In this document: positions 54,183 through 64,000 of the stretch, piece by piece
Layout of the letters: every line of letters begins with the position of its first letter
Numbering within the stretch: the stretch's first letter is position 1
Assembly (NCBI GenBank): GCA_016858145.1
Contig: JAEHOE010000153.1
Span: forward strand, 124,001 to 188,000
Origin: Edaphochlamys debaryana
Lineage: Eukaryota; Chlorophyta; Chlorophyceae; Chlamydomonadales
Direction: 5' to 3'
Length of the DNA: 64,000 bases
Translations under genes and position numbers: made by a program
The notes under the pieces: model-generated
The model's database searches: none
The model's input: the letters and a program-made list of their open reading frames with translations, nothing else
Told to the model about the DNA's origin: nothing

Positions 54183-57100
54183 TCAGTCCAGGTCATCCAG
54201 CTCCAGCGCACGCCGGTGGTACACCCTGAGTGCCGCCTGCACGCAGTGCGGGGAGCAGAAGCGCAGCGGGCCGTTGGGGTTGCTCAGCGATACGAGCCCA
54301 AACGTCCTTCCTTCCTCGCACGGGAGCGCCGCCTCGCTGGGGCCTTCCAAGTTGGTGCAGTGGGCGTGGGCGCAGCCCGGCAGCAGAGCCTCCGCCTGCT
54401 GGTGCGGGAGCAGCAGCGAGGGAGCGGCGGCGTAGCGCCGCACCTCCTCCGGCAGGACGCCGACGTCAACTCCTCCGCCGCCGCTGCTGCCTCCCGCCGC
54501 CGCCGACCCAGATGGCCCCGAGCCCCCTCCCGCCGCCGCCCCCGCCCCCGCCGCCGCCCTGTCGCACGCTCGCTCAACCGCCGCCAGCAGCTCCGGGGCC
54601 GGTAGGGGCCCGCCCGGGCCCAGGGCCCGCCGCAGCGAGCGCCGAGTCAGCAGCGGGATTGCGCCCTTGGCGCTCGGCTTCTGCGCTTCCCAGCCCTCAT
54701 TCGAGGCCAGCTCCTCTGCCAGCTTCACAGGCGCCCGAGACACCAGCGCCCACAGCGCGGCCTCGAGCGTTTGGCGGTGGTCAAACTCCACAACCCGCTT
54801 GGACGCGGGAAGAAGCGCCAGGGCTTTGCCCAGCATATCCAGCACGCACACCTCACTGAACAGGATGCGGCCCCAGCCGACGTCACCGTCAGCCCTGCCC
54901 GGCGCGCCGGCGTCTGCAGCTGGCCCTCCCGCGTCTGCGCCCGCTGCTGGCACGCCCGCCCCCACTGAGCCTGCAGCGGCCGCGGCGGCCGTGCCGCCAG
55001 CGTCCGGCCCTTGCGGCGCCCCAGCTGCCGCCACCGGAGGGAAGCGCGCCGCCACCAGCGTGGGGACCCAGGACAGGAGCACCACCGCGAGACGGAAGAG
55101 CTTGAAGCATGCGGTTGTGGGGCTCTCATCCGGCTTTGCGGGCAGCGGCAGCACCTTGGGTATCGCGAAGAAGAGGATGCTGGCGAGCGGCAGCAGCAGC
55201 CGAGCGGCCACGGCTGACGTCACCACGGGCCAGCCCTCCGGCAGAGCCGAGGCCCCGGGGTAGCGGACGAGCGCCAGGGGCAGGCCCCCGCCCGGTGTAA
55301 AGATGCAGGCAAAGGAGTCCGACATGTCAAGTACCTCCAGCGCCTTCTCAAGGCCCGGTGAGGTCTGGGCCTTCGCCATGTCCTGGGCAAAGAGTTGCAG
55401 TCGCTTGCCGGCTGACGCCACAAACGCGAGGGCCCGGGGCTGGTCGCTGAATGCCAGGACCTCGGACCAGGCGCTGAGCAGGTCAGGCATGGAGGGCAGT
55501 CCAGCGCATAGGGATGGCCGCGCCACGAAGGCGGTCGGGTGGCGGAGCCGCCGCTCGATGGCCGGCACAAAGCCGGCGGAGAGAGCGGCGGCGACATCCG
55601 GGCAGGGCCGCGCCGGGAGGCCTGCCAGGGGAGGGCAGACAGTGCACAAAGCGTCAATCCCGCGGCCAAGCAAGAGCGGCCACAAGGAAAGTCCAGGGCG
55701 CCTGTCTCGACTGGCCACCGTGTCAAGAAAGGCAGGGGACAAGCAGCCTTCAGGGCACCTGTGGCCACAGCGGTCAGCAGCGTCGTCACCTCCCAACTCA
55801 CTCTCGCGCCAAGAGGAGTAGCCAACGACGTACAGGTCCCAGGTCCGGTCCCAGCCCGCAGGCAGGCCCTGCTGCCCCCACGCCAGCGCCGCCCTCCACC
55901 AGGCCACCAGGCGCCGGCGGAGCCATGCCGGGGCCGGGCCCTCGTAGCCCCGCGGTGGGTCGTACACCTTCTGTGGCACGGCCAGGGCCTTCCGTGCCAG
56001 GCGCAGGCCGCGAAGACCCAGGGTCACCGCATCCGCCTCCAACAGTAGGGCGGCGGGCAGTCGGTGAGCGGGCAGGCGGGCTGCAGGCGGCTGCGGCTGG
56101 GCTGGCCCCTGGGCAGGGCGCCAGGCCGACGGGGCGTGCAGAGACCGCAGGGACGCCTCGCCCTCCGCGAACACTCCCATTCTGCACAGCTGCACCGCTG
56201 CGGCCCCCGCAAGCCGCATGCCGACCTCAAAGGCGGCGGCCCAGTCGAAGATCACTTCGCAGCGCTCTAGGGCCGCCTGCATGCGGCTGCACCCAGCCAC
56301 CTCCTCCTCGCAAGTCTCAAAAAGAGTTTCCACGAGTGCTGCATCCTCCCCTTCGCGTGCACCAACGGCGGCCTCCCGCGCCTCCGCCTGCTGCAGGGCC
56401 GCCGCGCAGGCGCCGCGCGCAAACTCTCGCACGGTGTAGAGGGTCGGGGGCGGAGGCGGCGGCGGACGGAAGGGCTCCGGGAGAGGGTCGTAGGTGTTGC
56501 CCCTGGTGCCCCTTCCCAGCACTTCCGACTCGTTGCCGAGGGCCGCTTCCCATGCCTGCAACGCCTGCAGAGGTAGCTCGATGCTCGCCGGGGCTGAGCC
56601 TGGGCCCCTGCCCGCCCCCGTCTGAAGGAGCTTGCCGTCCTTGCTGGCTAGGGGCAGGACGGAGCCGGGCACCGGGGCCGCCGAGGTGCTGGGCCCAGCT
56701 CCTCCGGCGCTGGCGGCCTCCAGCGGCAGGCCGTAGGTCGGGCCGCCGTCCAGGGCCGCCGCAAGCGCGACCAGGTGCGAGGTGAGCAGGTAGGGGAGGC
56801 ACGGCTCGACCGGGGGCCGCCAAATTTGAGAGCTCGCCTGCTTCTGCATGGCTGACAGCGTGGATCCCAGGCGGTCCGTCTCGGCCGCCGCCGTGTCCTC
56901 CGAGCCCTCGCACCCCGCCACTGCCAGGATAAGCCGGGCCCAGTGCTCCCACACCGGGCTCTCGTTGAAGGTGGAGGTTACGGCGATGTCGAAGTGAACC
57001 GAGGCCCTGGCGTTCGGGCCCGTGTACCTGTTGCTGGCCGTTCTGTTGCTGGCGCAAACGCGGCACACCCAGCACAGCACGATGTCCAGCTCCTCCAGCA

Positions 57101-57653
57101 GGTCCTTTGCCGCCTGCAGGCTGCGCCGGGACGGGTGGGGCCGCTGCGGCAGCAGCGCTGAGGCCGAGGCGTTGGCCAGGGCGGCGTAGGCTGCGCACAG
57201 GCCGCCCTTGAGAAGGGCGGCGCACAGCAGGCGGGCCTTGAGCAGGGGAAGCAGCGGCGGCGGTGTCGTTGAGGTGTTTGTTGGAGAATCGCACCTCAGT
57301 TCTTCGAAGGCCAGCGCGAGCTCGTGCCGCAGGCTCACGTAGGCCACGCGCAGGCTGTCGGAGATGCCCTCGGCCTGAATTCCGGAGCGGCGAAGCGCGA
57401 GCGCGAAGAGGGCGGCGATGCCAGCCAGGCCCTCTTCGCCGACTTCTGTCCATGCCGAGGTACTGGCCGCGAAATGGCGGACAGCGTCCGTAGCGTCCGC
57501 GACCTGTGTTACCGTGAGGTTTGCTGCACTGCCACCGCGCGCCAGCCCCAGCGCCAGGTTGCCTGCGTCCTTGAGCGCACGAAGGGCCTTGTCTCGAGCC
57601 CGATCCTCTGCAGACGGCCCGGTGCGCCGAGCTGCAGCTGCTCGCGGGGGCAT
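54183..57653 (-). CDS. Intronless 1156-aa protein with C-terminal MYND-like zinc-binding segment
   Basis: A single uninterrupted reverse-strand reading frame of 1156 codons, in contrast to the intron-rich neighbours. The start MPPRAAAARRTGPSAEDRAR is the first ATG. Most of the protein is helical-looking, Ala/Leu-rich sequence without a family I recognise (ALRALKDAGNLALGLARGG, LRVAYVSLRHELALAFEEL), with low-complexity inserts at about residues 895-940 and 1035-1070. The last 60 residues hold CAHAHC, TNLEGPSEAALPC and RFCSPHCVQAALRVYHRR. The NLxGxSEAALP spacing and the final C-x3-C...H resemble MYND zinc fingers, but the middle Cys pairs are reduced, so it may bind one zinc or none. MYND domains mediate protein-protein interactions. 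Function unknown. Confidence 0.75.
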   Translation of the reverse strand: MPPRAAAARRTGPSAEDRARDKALRALKDAGNLALGLARGGSAANLTVTQVADATDAVRHFAASTSAWTEVGEEGLAGIAALFALALRRSGIQAEGISDSLRVAYVSLRHELALAFEELRCDSPTNTSTTPPPLLPLLKARLLCAALLKGGLCAAYAALANASASALLPQRPHPSRRSLQAAKDLLEELDIVLCWVCRVCASNRTASNRYTGPNARASVHFDIAVTSTFNESPVWEHWARLILAVAGCEGSEDTAAAETDRLGSTLSAMQKQASSQIWRPPVEPCLPYLLTSHLVALAAALDGGPTYGLPLEAASAGGAGPSTSAAPVPGSVLPLASKDGKLLQTGAGRGPGSAPASIELPLQALQAWEAALGNESEVLGRGTRGNTYDPLPEPFRPPPPPPPTLYTVREFARGACAAALQQAEAREAAVGAREGEDAALVETLFETCEEEVAGCSRMQAALERCEVIFDWAAAFEVGMRLAGAAAVQLCRMGVFAEGEASLRSLHAPSAWRPAQGPAQPQPPAARLPAHRLPAALLLEADAVTLGLRGLRLARKALAVPQKVYDPPRGYEGPAPAWLRRRLVAWWRAALAWGQQGLPAGWDRTWDLYVVGYSSWRESELGGDDAADRCGHRCPEGCLSPAFLDTVASRDRRPGLSLWPLLLGRGIDALCTVCPPLAGLPARPCPDVAAALSAGFVPAIERRLRHPTAFVARPSLCAGLPSMPDLLSAWSEVLAFSDQPRALAFVASAGKRLQLFAQDMAKAQTSPGLEKALEVLDMSDSFACIFTPGGGLPLALVRYPGASALPEGWPVVTSAVAARLLLPLASILFFAIPKVLPLPAKPDESPTTACFKLFRLAVVLLSWVPTLVAARFPPVAAAGAPQGPDAGGTAAAAAAGSVGAGVPAAGADAGGPAADAGAPGRADGDVGWGRILFSEVCVLDMLGKALALLPASKRVVEFDHRQTLEAALWALVSRAPVKLAEELASNEGWEAQKPSAKGAIPLLTRRSLRRALGPGGPLPAPELLAAVERACDRAAAGAGAAAGGGSGPSGSAAAGGSSGGGGVDVGVLPEEVRRYAAAPSLLLPHQQAEALLPGCAHAHCTNLEGPSEAALPCEEGRTFGLVSLSNPNGPLRFCSPHCVQAALRVYHRRALELDDLD

Positions 57654-58775
57654 TTCTGTAAATCCTCGCGAACCTCAGTAGTTCCGGGTCCGCTCAGGCG
57701 CTAGCATGCTTTGCAATTGTCCTGGCAGCCTTGATGTGTCTAGAGGATTGGCGACGAGCGACACGGCTACCCCCCCCTTGGGCCGAAGCGCCATGCCTCG
57801 CCGAGTTGCCATGCCAGCCAAAGACGCCCCCGCAAGGCGGGTCCCATCCGACGCCGCCTCCCCGGACCCAACGCAGGCCACGCTCCCCTGACTTGCTGTG
57901 CTCCCAGCGTGTTCTGCCTCCTGGTCCGCCCGCATTGCCCAACGTGGTCCCCTCCAGTGCTCTTCCCCTCCCCACCCACAGTTGCTGCGAGTTGCTGAGG
58001 TGCGGCAGACCTGGCATTCCGGCTGCGGACACGCAGACGCGCAACGGGGAGCTCCTTCACAACTTTATCTTCAACCGTGTCGATTTCCCCGACGGGAAGT
58101 TCAAGTGCCAACTACCGCGTGCGTAGCCTCCCACACCACGACACGCGCCCTGCCGCCTTCACCAACTTCTCCTGCACTGCCTTGACGAGCCGTCCCTCAA
58201 GCCTGTGTCTATGTGGGTTGAGGGTGGGGCCAACCTAGGAGAATCCACGTGTACGCCCCGCAGGATACGGACCTGTCCAGCAGGATACGGCCCCCGCAGG
58301 CGCTACCAAAAGCCCCGGGCAGCCGCCTCGTCAGCCCACGCCTTCCACTTTGCCTACTACCAGCCACCCACGTAGCCAGACCACACTGCGGCCGGCCATG
58401 AGCGTGCCACCGTCCCGACCATTCAAACTCATTCGATTTGCATTCGAAGCCTAATGCGAACCTTCATGAACCGACGAACTGCCCAGCTCAATGGCAAGCT
58501 GCGGCAGCCGCCGGCCCATCACTCCAACCCTGTGCCGCACCGGGCGACTCGGTCCGACCCACATCGATCAGCGCACGCGCTCCCGCCTGCAGTCTCACTG
58601 GTCCGACGGCCGCGCCGAAAGCATGGGCGGCACCAGCCAGGGTGTTGGAGACATCAGCTGAACCTTTGAGCGCAGCATGGGGCCCAGAGCCACGGCGCCG
58701 CCGGTGGGGCCGGAGGCTTCGACGCCCTCCTCCTGCGAGTGGCGGCCGGCAGATCAAGACACGTCAGATCGTGCA
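57654..58775. other. Intergenic region with a possible small reading frame
   Basis: Upstream of the intronless gene and downstream of the phosphatase-like gene. A + strand frame ending at 58126 finishes with NGELLHNFIFNRVDFPDGKF and follows a good acceptor (ccacccacag, about 57980); it could be an isolated exon or remnant, but no partner exons could be found. Nothing else is supported. Confidence 0.3.
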
Positions 58776-61062
58776 TTAGCCGCAGTACGCGGACATGAGC
58801 TCAAGACGGAGCTCAAGAAGCTCACAGTCTTGTGCATGCATGTGGCAAGGTATCACCCCTTAAACCCAACAATGCAAGGCCCAGCCGCGCCGCCGCACCT
58901 TGAGTTGGGCCAGGTAGGAGGCAAGGCTCCGGCACGCCACCCGGATGGCGCGGCCCGCCCGCAGCACGGCTTTCTGCGTGGGTACAAGGAGGGTGGCAAC
59001 GCGGACACACGGCACTGAGCCTCTGAGCGGCAGGTCTGGAGGTAAGAGCAGAGTTTCAGCGCTGCCTCGCACCGACACACCCCGAGCGAGCATTAGCCAT
59101 CAGCCGGCCGCACCTGCTCCTCCTCGCCGCCCACGTTGCCGTACAGCGGATCCTCGATGTCCAGCTCGTCGCCCTCGCTGCCGTACTCCCTGTCCTGCAG
59201 CGGCCCGCCAACGAACTCGCCCAACCGCCGGACCTTGTGCGAGAACTGGCTCTGGCGGTTAATCAGATCGAAGCTAGACACCTGGCAAAAGGGGGGCAGA
59301 CGAGTAAGGGAAAGGGGTCGAGATTGTAAATGGACGAACGACATTATGCTAGGGAGAGAGCGTCTACGTAGGGCTGGCGGCTGGGCCCAGGCAGGTTATG
59401 TGCTGGCTGCCAAACACCGCATCCCGACATCCTCATCCCACTTGGAGCGCCACTCGTCCCCCACCTCGCGCATCACATCGCTGGCCGTGTACTTGTCCAT
59501 GACCAGAAGCAGGTCGTACGCCACGATATCTGTGCAAGCAACATCCGAACGTTGGCACTTCAAGATCGGTGCGTGGGGACGAGGGAAAGAGCGTGTGTCG
59601 GGGGCCGCCCTCATGGACTGGACCATGCGTGGGCTGCCTGCCCTTCATCCCACATGTCCCCAGATGAGGTGTGGGACCCATCAAGCCGTCATTCCTGAGG
59701 TCCCCAGCACCGCACCTGCGGCCGGCTCGAACAGGCGAGCGCTGTGGTGGCCGGGGGGGTCCAGCCCGAGCGCCTCCAGCGCCTCCGGCACAGCCGATTC
59801 GGGGCCCTCGCCCAGGTTGTACGGCCGAGTGCCCTGCAGGGATGGACGAGGCCGGTGGGGTTGCAGCGGTCAGCAACAGGACGCCAGGACAGGCCAGGAC
59901 GGCAGGAGCTGCATGGTGAGGCCTGTACACTTGTGTTGGCCAACGACCCACATGGGGCGTTTGCGCTTTCAGGTGGAACACAGCCTTCTCCCACCAGGCC
60001 TCTGCGATACCCCTTCCCTTCGCTGCAGCCCCTCTCCGCCCTCGGCCATCACCCCTGCACCCAAGCCCTTCCCCCTTCCGGCCTTCGCCCCCCGGCTCAC
60101 GCAGGTCTCCACCACCACGTCTCCCTCCAGCCCCACAGCCGCCAGCGCCGCGCGGAGGCACTCAGCCGCCAGCACGGAGCGACACACATCACTCTCCGAG
60201 ATGATGAGCAGGCACGCCTGGGCCGCGAGGGCGGGAGGAAAGGATGTGGAGCATCAGGGCTAGGGCAGGGGCCACAGGCCCCGCCTCCGCTGGAGCCAGG
60301 CATGCACGCCTAAAGGTGTGTTCCCGTGTACCGAGATCTTCGCCAGACGCCTGAGGTCCCGCGACACCCACCTGTGGCCGCGCCTCTTGGAGGAGGAGCT
60401 TCTCGGGGTCCCATGGCGCTGCCCGCACGACTGGGTTGACCACCGCTGAGTCCAGAAATTGGCGGGCAATGACGTCAGCAGGTTGCAATGTGCAGTATTG
60501 CTGCCCATGCGCAAGAAACCTTGCCCCGTACACCCGTTCCCGGTGCTTTCGCATGGCCGGACGCCCCGACCCCTCCCTTCCACTACGCACCTCGGCTCAC
60601 CGCCTCGCTCATGGTCATGCGCGGGTCCCAGGGCGTTGGCGCTGAAGCTAGTGGTCCAGCGGAACCCGACCCATTCCCGTTGCCGAGGGCGTGCGGGGTG
60701 GAGCCCGGGGACGGGCGCGTCTGTTGCGGGCGTGTCGGGGAGGGAAAAGTTGCAGGCAGGAGAAACCAGCATCCAGACTAGATCTCCTTCGCCAGCGGAC
60801 TCGTGTCGGCACCTAGTACGCCTCCCGAGGCCTCGGTGGACGCCCGGATGAAAAAGGAAGGCGATGCAAAAGTGCAAGCGGCCGCTTTGTCGGTTGTGCC
60901 GGATTCAACACCACCGGGCATCACGACCTTGGCCTCAGCAGCTGCTGAGTGGTACAGCAGTCTCGCGAGCAGCAGCTGCACGGCTGCGATGGAACTTTCC
61001 TTTCGGCAAATCCTGCTGCCACCGCGGGCCAACCTCCTCCTGCTGCAAAGTATCCCGCACAT
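58776..61062 (-). CDS. Low-molecular-weight protein tyrosine phosphatase-like protein (nucleophile Cys replaced)
   Basis: Reverse-strand exons 60820-61062 (tentative), 60601-60720, 60372-60500, 60101-60217, 59716-59833, 59465-59529, 59114-59281, 58899-58973 and 58776-58820 join in phase to about 359 aa. The LMW-PTP fold is clear: CLLIISESDVCRSVLAAECL (P-loop region), VVVETCGTRPYNLGEGPES, ALGLDPPGHHSARLFEPA, YDLLLVMDKYTASDVMRE, KVRRLGEFVGG, then DIEDPLYGNVGGEEEQKAVL. The family P-loop C-x5-R is normally VCLGNICRS; here it is ISESDVCRS, so the nucleophilic Cys is Ser while the second Cys and the Arg remain. The general-acid Asp of DPYYG is kept as DPLYG. It is therefore probably catalytically dead. 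The Arg/Ser-rich first exon (MCGILCSRRRLARGG) could be an organelle transit peptide; exons 1-3 are less certain than the rest. Confidence 0.8.
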
Positions 61063-61926
61063 CGGTCAAATGATGGATCTTCGCAAGCCTCACCTGCGGG
61101 CGATTCACGACCAGAGCCCGGCCGCGATGCTTGGCACAGGGCCCGCCGAAAGTGGCAGGGGTGCGTTGCAGCTGCATCTTGGTCACGGTAACAAGCGGAG
61201 ACGTGGGTCGTAGGGGGGAAGGTGGGGGGATGAAGAAAAGGGGGCGGGGTCGGGGAGGGCGCCGAGGGTTGCGGACCGCATCGCATGGGGTTCGGGCGTG
61301 GCCTGGCCTGGGCGCGCAGCAACAAGGGACGACACACACGCCTAAACCGTAGATACAATTAGTTAAGGCATGGCGCCTAATGCTCAAGCCAGAGGTCACG
61401 CAAGCGTTCCATTCTGGCTTTGACTCGCCTGTGCCCAAGAAGGGGCCACATAATAATGACAACCTGATACAGTGATCATTCGCCCAGGACACACTCAGCC
61501 GAGCTGAGCTGCCTGGGCGCAGTCGCCAGCGGAAATGGCGCAAATGGAGCCCTACAAGCTGACCACGACCAGGGCGCCCCTCTCGGACACGCTCGGACCG
61601 CCGGGGTTTCATGCCCTTTTGCCGGTAAGGGCAGGGGTCTGCTTCGGCCTGCCCTCGCGCGATGCGCCCCTGGATGTGCCCAGTCCGCGTACCCACCACT
61701 TGCACTCGCGCTGACCAGCTGTTTCATGCGGGCCTAGTTGTGGCTAGCACGGGGCAGCGGAACTCCAGTAGTGCCGCCCTGGGACAGGGCCGTGGGGGAA
61801 GACCCCGGGAGACCACACGCCCCCGCAGCCCAGCTGCCAGACTAAGGGCAGCGACTGCACTAGGGAGAGTCACCCCTTGGCGGCTCGTCAGGGCTGTAGA
61901 ATGGCGGGTTGATATGAATTAGTTGG
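61063..61926. promoter_or_regulatory. Divergent promoter region between the LMW-PTP-like gene and MED12
   Basis: The two start codons (61062 reverse, 61927 forward) face away from each other over 864 bp, so both promoters should lie here. No exon is supported. An in-frame TGA at 61915 bounds the MED12 start. No recognisable TATA box was identified. Confidence 0.45.
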
Positions 61927-64000
61927 ATGCATGCCATAATGTCGCTCACGTCGAAAGGGCACAAGGTGCGCATGCCACCTGGGTCCATCCCGCCTTCCCT
62001 CCTTGGCTGCTTGCCGGCGGAGTGCTCCGCACACCATAGGGGTGATCTTCACAGTACTGGGATGCGGAGCTGCAGAGGGCTTGCTCCGTCGGATATCCGG
62101 TGCTGAAGCATAGGGGAGGACATGTCCCGGCTAGCTGGCCACGGAACTCGGCCCGCGCCTGACCGCTGCACTCCTTTGACCGGTGCCAGCGACAGCCCCA
62201 AAGCAGGGCTCGAGCCCCTGCAATCATACATGCACGCATCGCAGCAGCATCGCAGGTTCAGTCCCTGCACCTTTGGACGCCAACCAGGTTACACCCATCC
62301 TCGTCCCCGTTTTACACAAGCAGCCCTGAACCCATCCTCGAACTTGCTAACGCCTGCTGCGCAGGGCCAGTGTCCCGAGGACCGGCTCACGGCCCATCTG
62401 GCCGAGCACGGTTACAAGGACGAGCACCCGGATTACGGCATTGACGACACCAATGACTCACTCTTCTCGCTTTTCACGCTGCTGGCGAACACCGCCGGGG
62501 CGGGCGCGGGCGGCGTGGGGGCGGGCGGCGGGCCGCCGTCGCTGGGTCTGGGGGCGGCGGGTGCTGCACCCGCGGCGCTGGCAGTGGCGGCAGCTAATCT
62601 GCAGAAGGTATGTCCACTCGGGCACCCAGGAGACGGGGCCGAGGCCACTAGGTGCCTCGCGGTGGGCCGTGGGCGTCCGCCCACGATTCCTCAAAGGGCA
62701 CCTTGCTCTGTCCGGTGGCTTTGCCTCGGCAGGGGATGAGCCGGCTGGGGAAGGCACCGAGCACCGAGCTTCTGAGGGCGCCGTAGACCCAGGGTTCGTA
62801 AGAACCTGGTCTGTCTTTCACCTCAATCCCTGGGCCCCATCACCGTTCCCTTGTTTCGCCAGGCGACCCTGTCCATGCTGGAAACGGTTCAGGAGCAGCG
62901 GCTGGAGGCGGTGCAGGTGGGACGTGCGTAACACGTGGCACGTAGCACGTAGCGCACGTGGGGAAAGGACGGCTAGGGAGCACGTGTGGGGGGCGCACGG
63001 GGTCGTGGCGCCGCAGCCGAGGGCTGGGCAGGGGGATTTCGCAGGGGAGGGGTAAACCGCTGCGGTTGCGCCGGCGCGTGCTGGGAATATGGACCTGCGG
63101 GATGCGCTTGAAATGACGGTCAGGTGTCAGAGGGCGCGTGCATTGAACAGGAATAGGAAGCAGGCTCGGGGCCGGGTCTTCGCATCTCACACGGCTCGGG
63201 GAGCTCCTTAAGACAAGCATTCGCACTCTCCCCGGTGCAGGCCGCAGCGGCTGCCGCTGCCGGGGTGGCCACGTCAGCACCCGCGCCCGCACCCGCGCCC
63301 TACGCCACCCCACCGCCGCCCCCATCCTCCACGTCCCCACCGCGGCGGCGGCAGCACCTGGCGCCCCCCATCGTCCTGGGACGTCTGGCGGGCAACCCGG
63401 CGGCGGCGCTGGCGGCGGGGGCGGCGGCGCTGCCAGAGCTGCAGCTGGCGTCCGATCTGGGTCGGCGGCTGTGGATCTCGGCACTGGCGGGGTCTGCGCC
63501 GTTGGGCTACCTGGCCGCCACCATGCCCACCATGCCGGACAGGTGCGTGACGTGTCACGTGTACGGCAGCTATACATACCTGTCTGCAGCTTCACACGTC
63601 TCGACCGGTGCACAGGAGCCGGTGTCTCAAAAGCTCACAACGGGATAGGGTGCTCTAGGGGGCTGTGCCGACCCTCAGACTCTGCTGCTTCACCCGCAGA
63701 CGCCTGATGATGACGCTGCTGTGGCAGTGCGCCGTGCCCATGCCCCGGGCCGCCTGGTTCATTCGCATCCTCTACACCCACGTCGCACGGCACACCCTGC
63801 GCCCCCTGCCGCCGCCGCCGCCCCTTCCGCCGCCGAGCGGCGGCGCGGGCGGGGGCGGAGGGCCCGGCGGCGGCGGTCCGGGGGGACCGCCCGGTGGTGG
63901 GGGTCCGGGGCCGTCGGTGTTTGCGAGTGGCGGCTCTGCTGCTGCGGCGGCCGCTGCGGCAGCCGGCGCACAGGTGAGTGAAGCCGAGGGCGCGAATGGG
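61927..64000 (+). CDS. MED12: Mediator complex subunit 12 (MED12), N-terminal part, continues beyond window
   Basis: Exons 61927-61965, 62365-62607, 62863-62916, 63241-63542 and 63700-63973 join in frame (304 codons) and the gene runs off the right edge after a gtgagtg donor. MED12 belongs to the Mediator kinase module (with CDK8, cyclin C, MED13) that regulates RNA polymerase II. The N-terminus reads GQCPEDRLTAHLAEHGYKDE; exons 4-5 carry RLWISALAGSAPLGYLA, then LLWQCAVPMPRAAWFIRILY and THVARHTLRP, matching the plant MED12 pattern (W-I-x-L-x(6-10)-L...NVPLLRATWFIKVTYLNQVRP). Ala/Pro/Gly-rich linkers surround it (63241-63340, 63800-63973). ATG at 61927 or 61939; a stop lies just upstream at 61915. 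Confidence 0.82.

Noticed and set aside
57734..58126. Small + strand gene ending NGELLHNFIFNRVDFPDGKF
   Set aside because: Only the last part looks protein-like; no supported partner exons or family, so it is mentioned only under the intergenic entry.
62195..62275. Possible tRNA (B-box-like ggctcgagccc and ggttcagtccc)
   Set aside because: No matching A box, acceptor stem or anticodon arm could be folded; it lies in the first MED12 intron.
1..64000. CRISPR arrays, bacterial operons, phage or virus genes
   Set aside because: All genes are spliced eukaryotic genes; no array of equal repeats and spacers and no viral hallmark protein was seen.

Overview
The window looks like nuclear DNA of a chlorophycean, probably volvocine, green alga. 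It is very GC-rich with G/C third codon positions. Its genes are split by many short GT-AG (occasionally GC-AG) introns, several carry the chlorophyte poly(A) signal TGTAA, and the proteins are plant-like (VPS13 with Vps62 repeats, SnRK2-like kinase fold, MED12) with long Ala/Gly/Pro-rich inserts. There are no operons, phage or CRISPR features. All gene models were read by eye from splice sites and reading frames. The species is not determined.

Layout. 1-21948 (+): the C-terminal part of a giant VPS13-type bridge-like lipid-transfer protein, with Vps62-type repeats, two dysferlin (DysF) domains, an SHR-binding region, the VPS13 C-terminal region and a PH-like segment. Its 3.5-kb intron (13260-16731) carries four tRNA-His(GTG) genes on one inverted and three tandem ~0.8-kb repeats. 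22610-25422 (+): an SnRK2-like protein kinase that has lost its catalytic residues. 25980-43063 (-): three paralogous F-box/LRR-like genes with conserved intron phases. Between the second and third copy lies an unrelated 1534-aa disordered protein with SUMO-interacting-motif-like segments at its N-terminus and a SILK/RVxF pair (PP1 docking) at its C-terminus.

43632-49075: an unrecognised three-exon gene whose 3' end is duplicated 3 kb downstream as a broken copy, with a long hairpin and a decayed multi-exon gene between them. 49964-52502 (+): an unrecognised coiled-coil, Glu-rich protein. 54183-57653 (-): an intronless 1156-aa protein ending in a MYND-like zinc-binding segment. 58776-61062 (-): a low-molecular-weight protein tyrosine phosphatase-like protein whose nucleophilic Cys is Ser. 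61927-end (+): the 5' part of Mediator subunit MED12, divergent from the phosphatase-like gene.

The recognisable genes are ordinary eukaryotic housekeeping or signalling functions and do not form one pathway. The most notable features are the intron-nested tRNA-His array, the DysF domains inside VPS13, the pseudokinase and pseudophosphatase, and the candidate SIM/PP1-docking scaffold.
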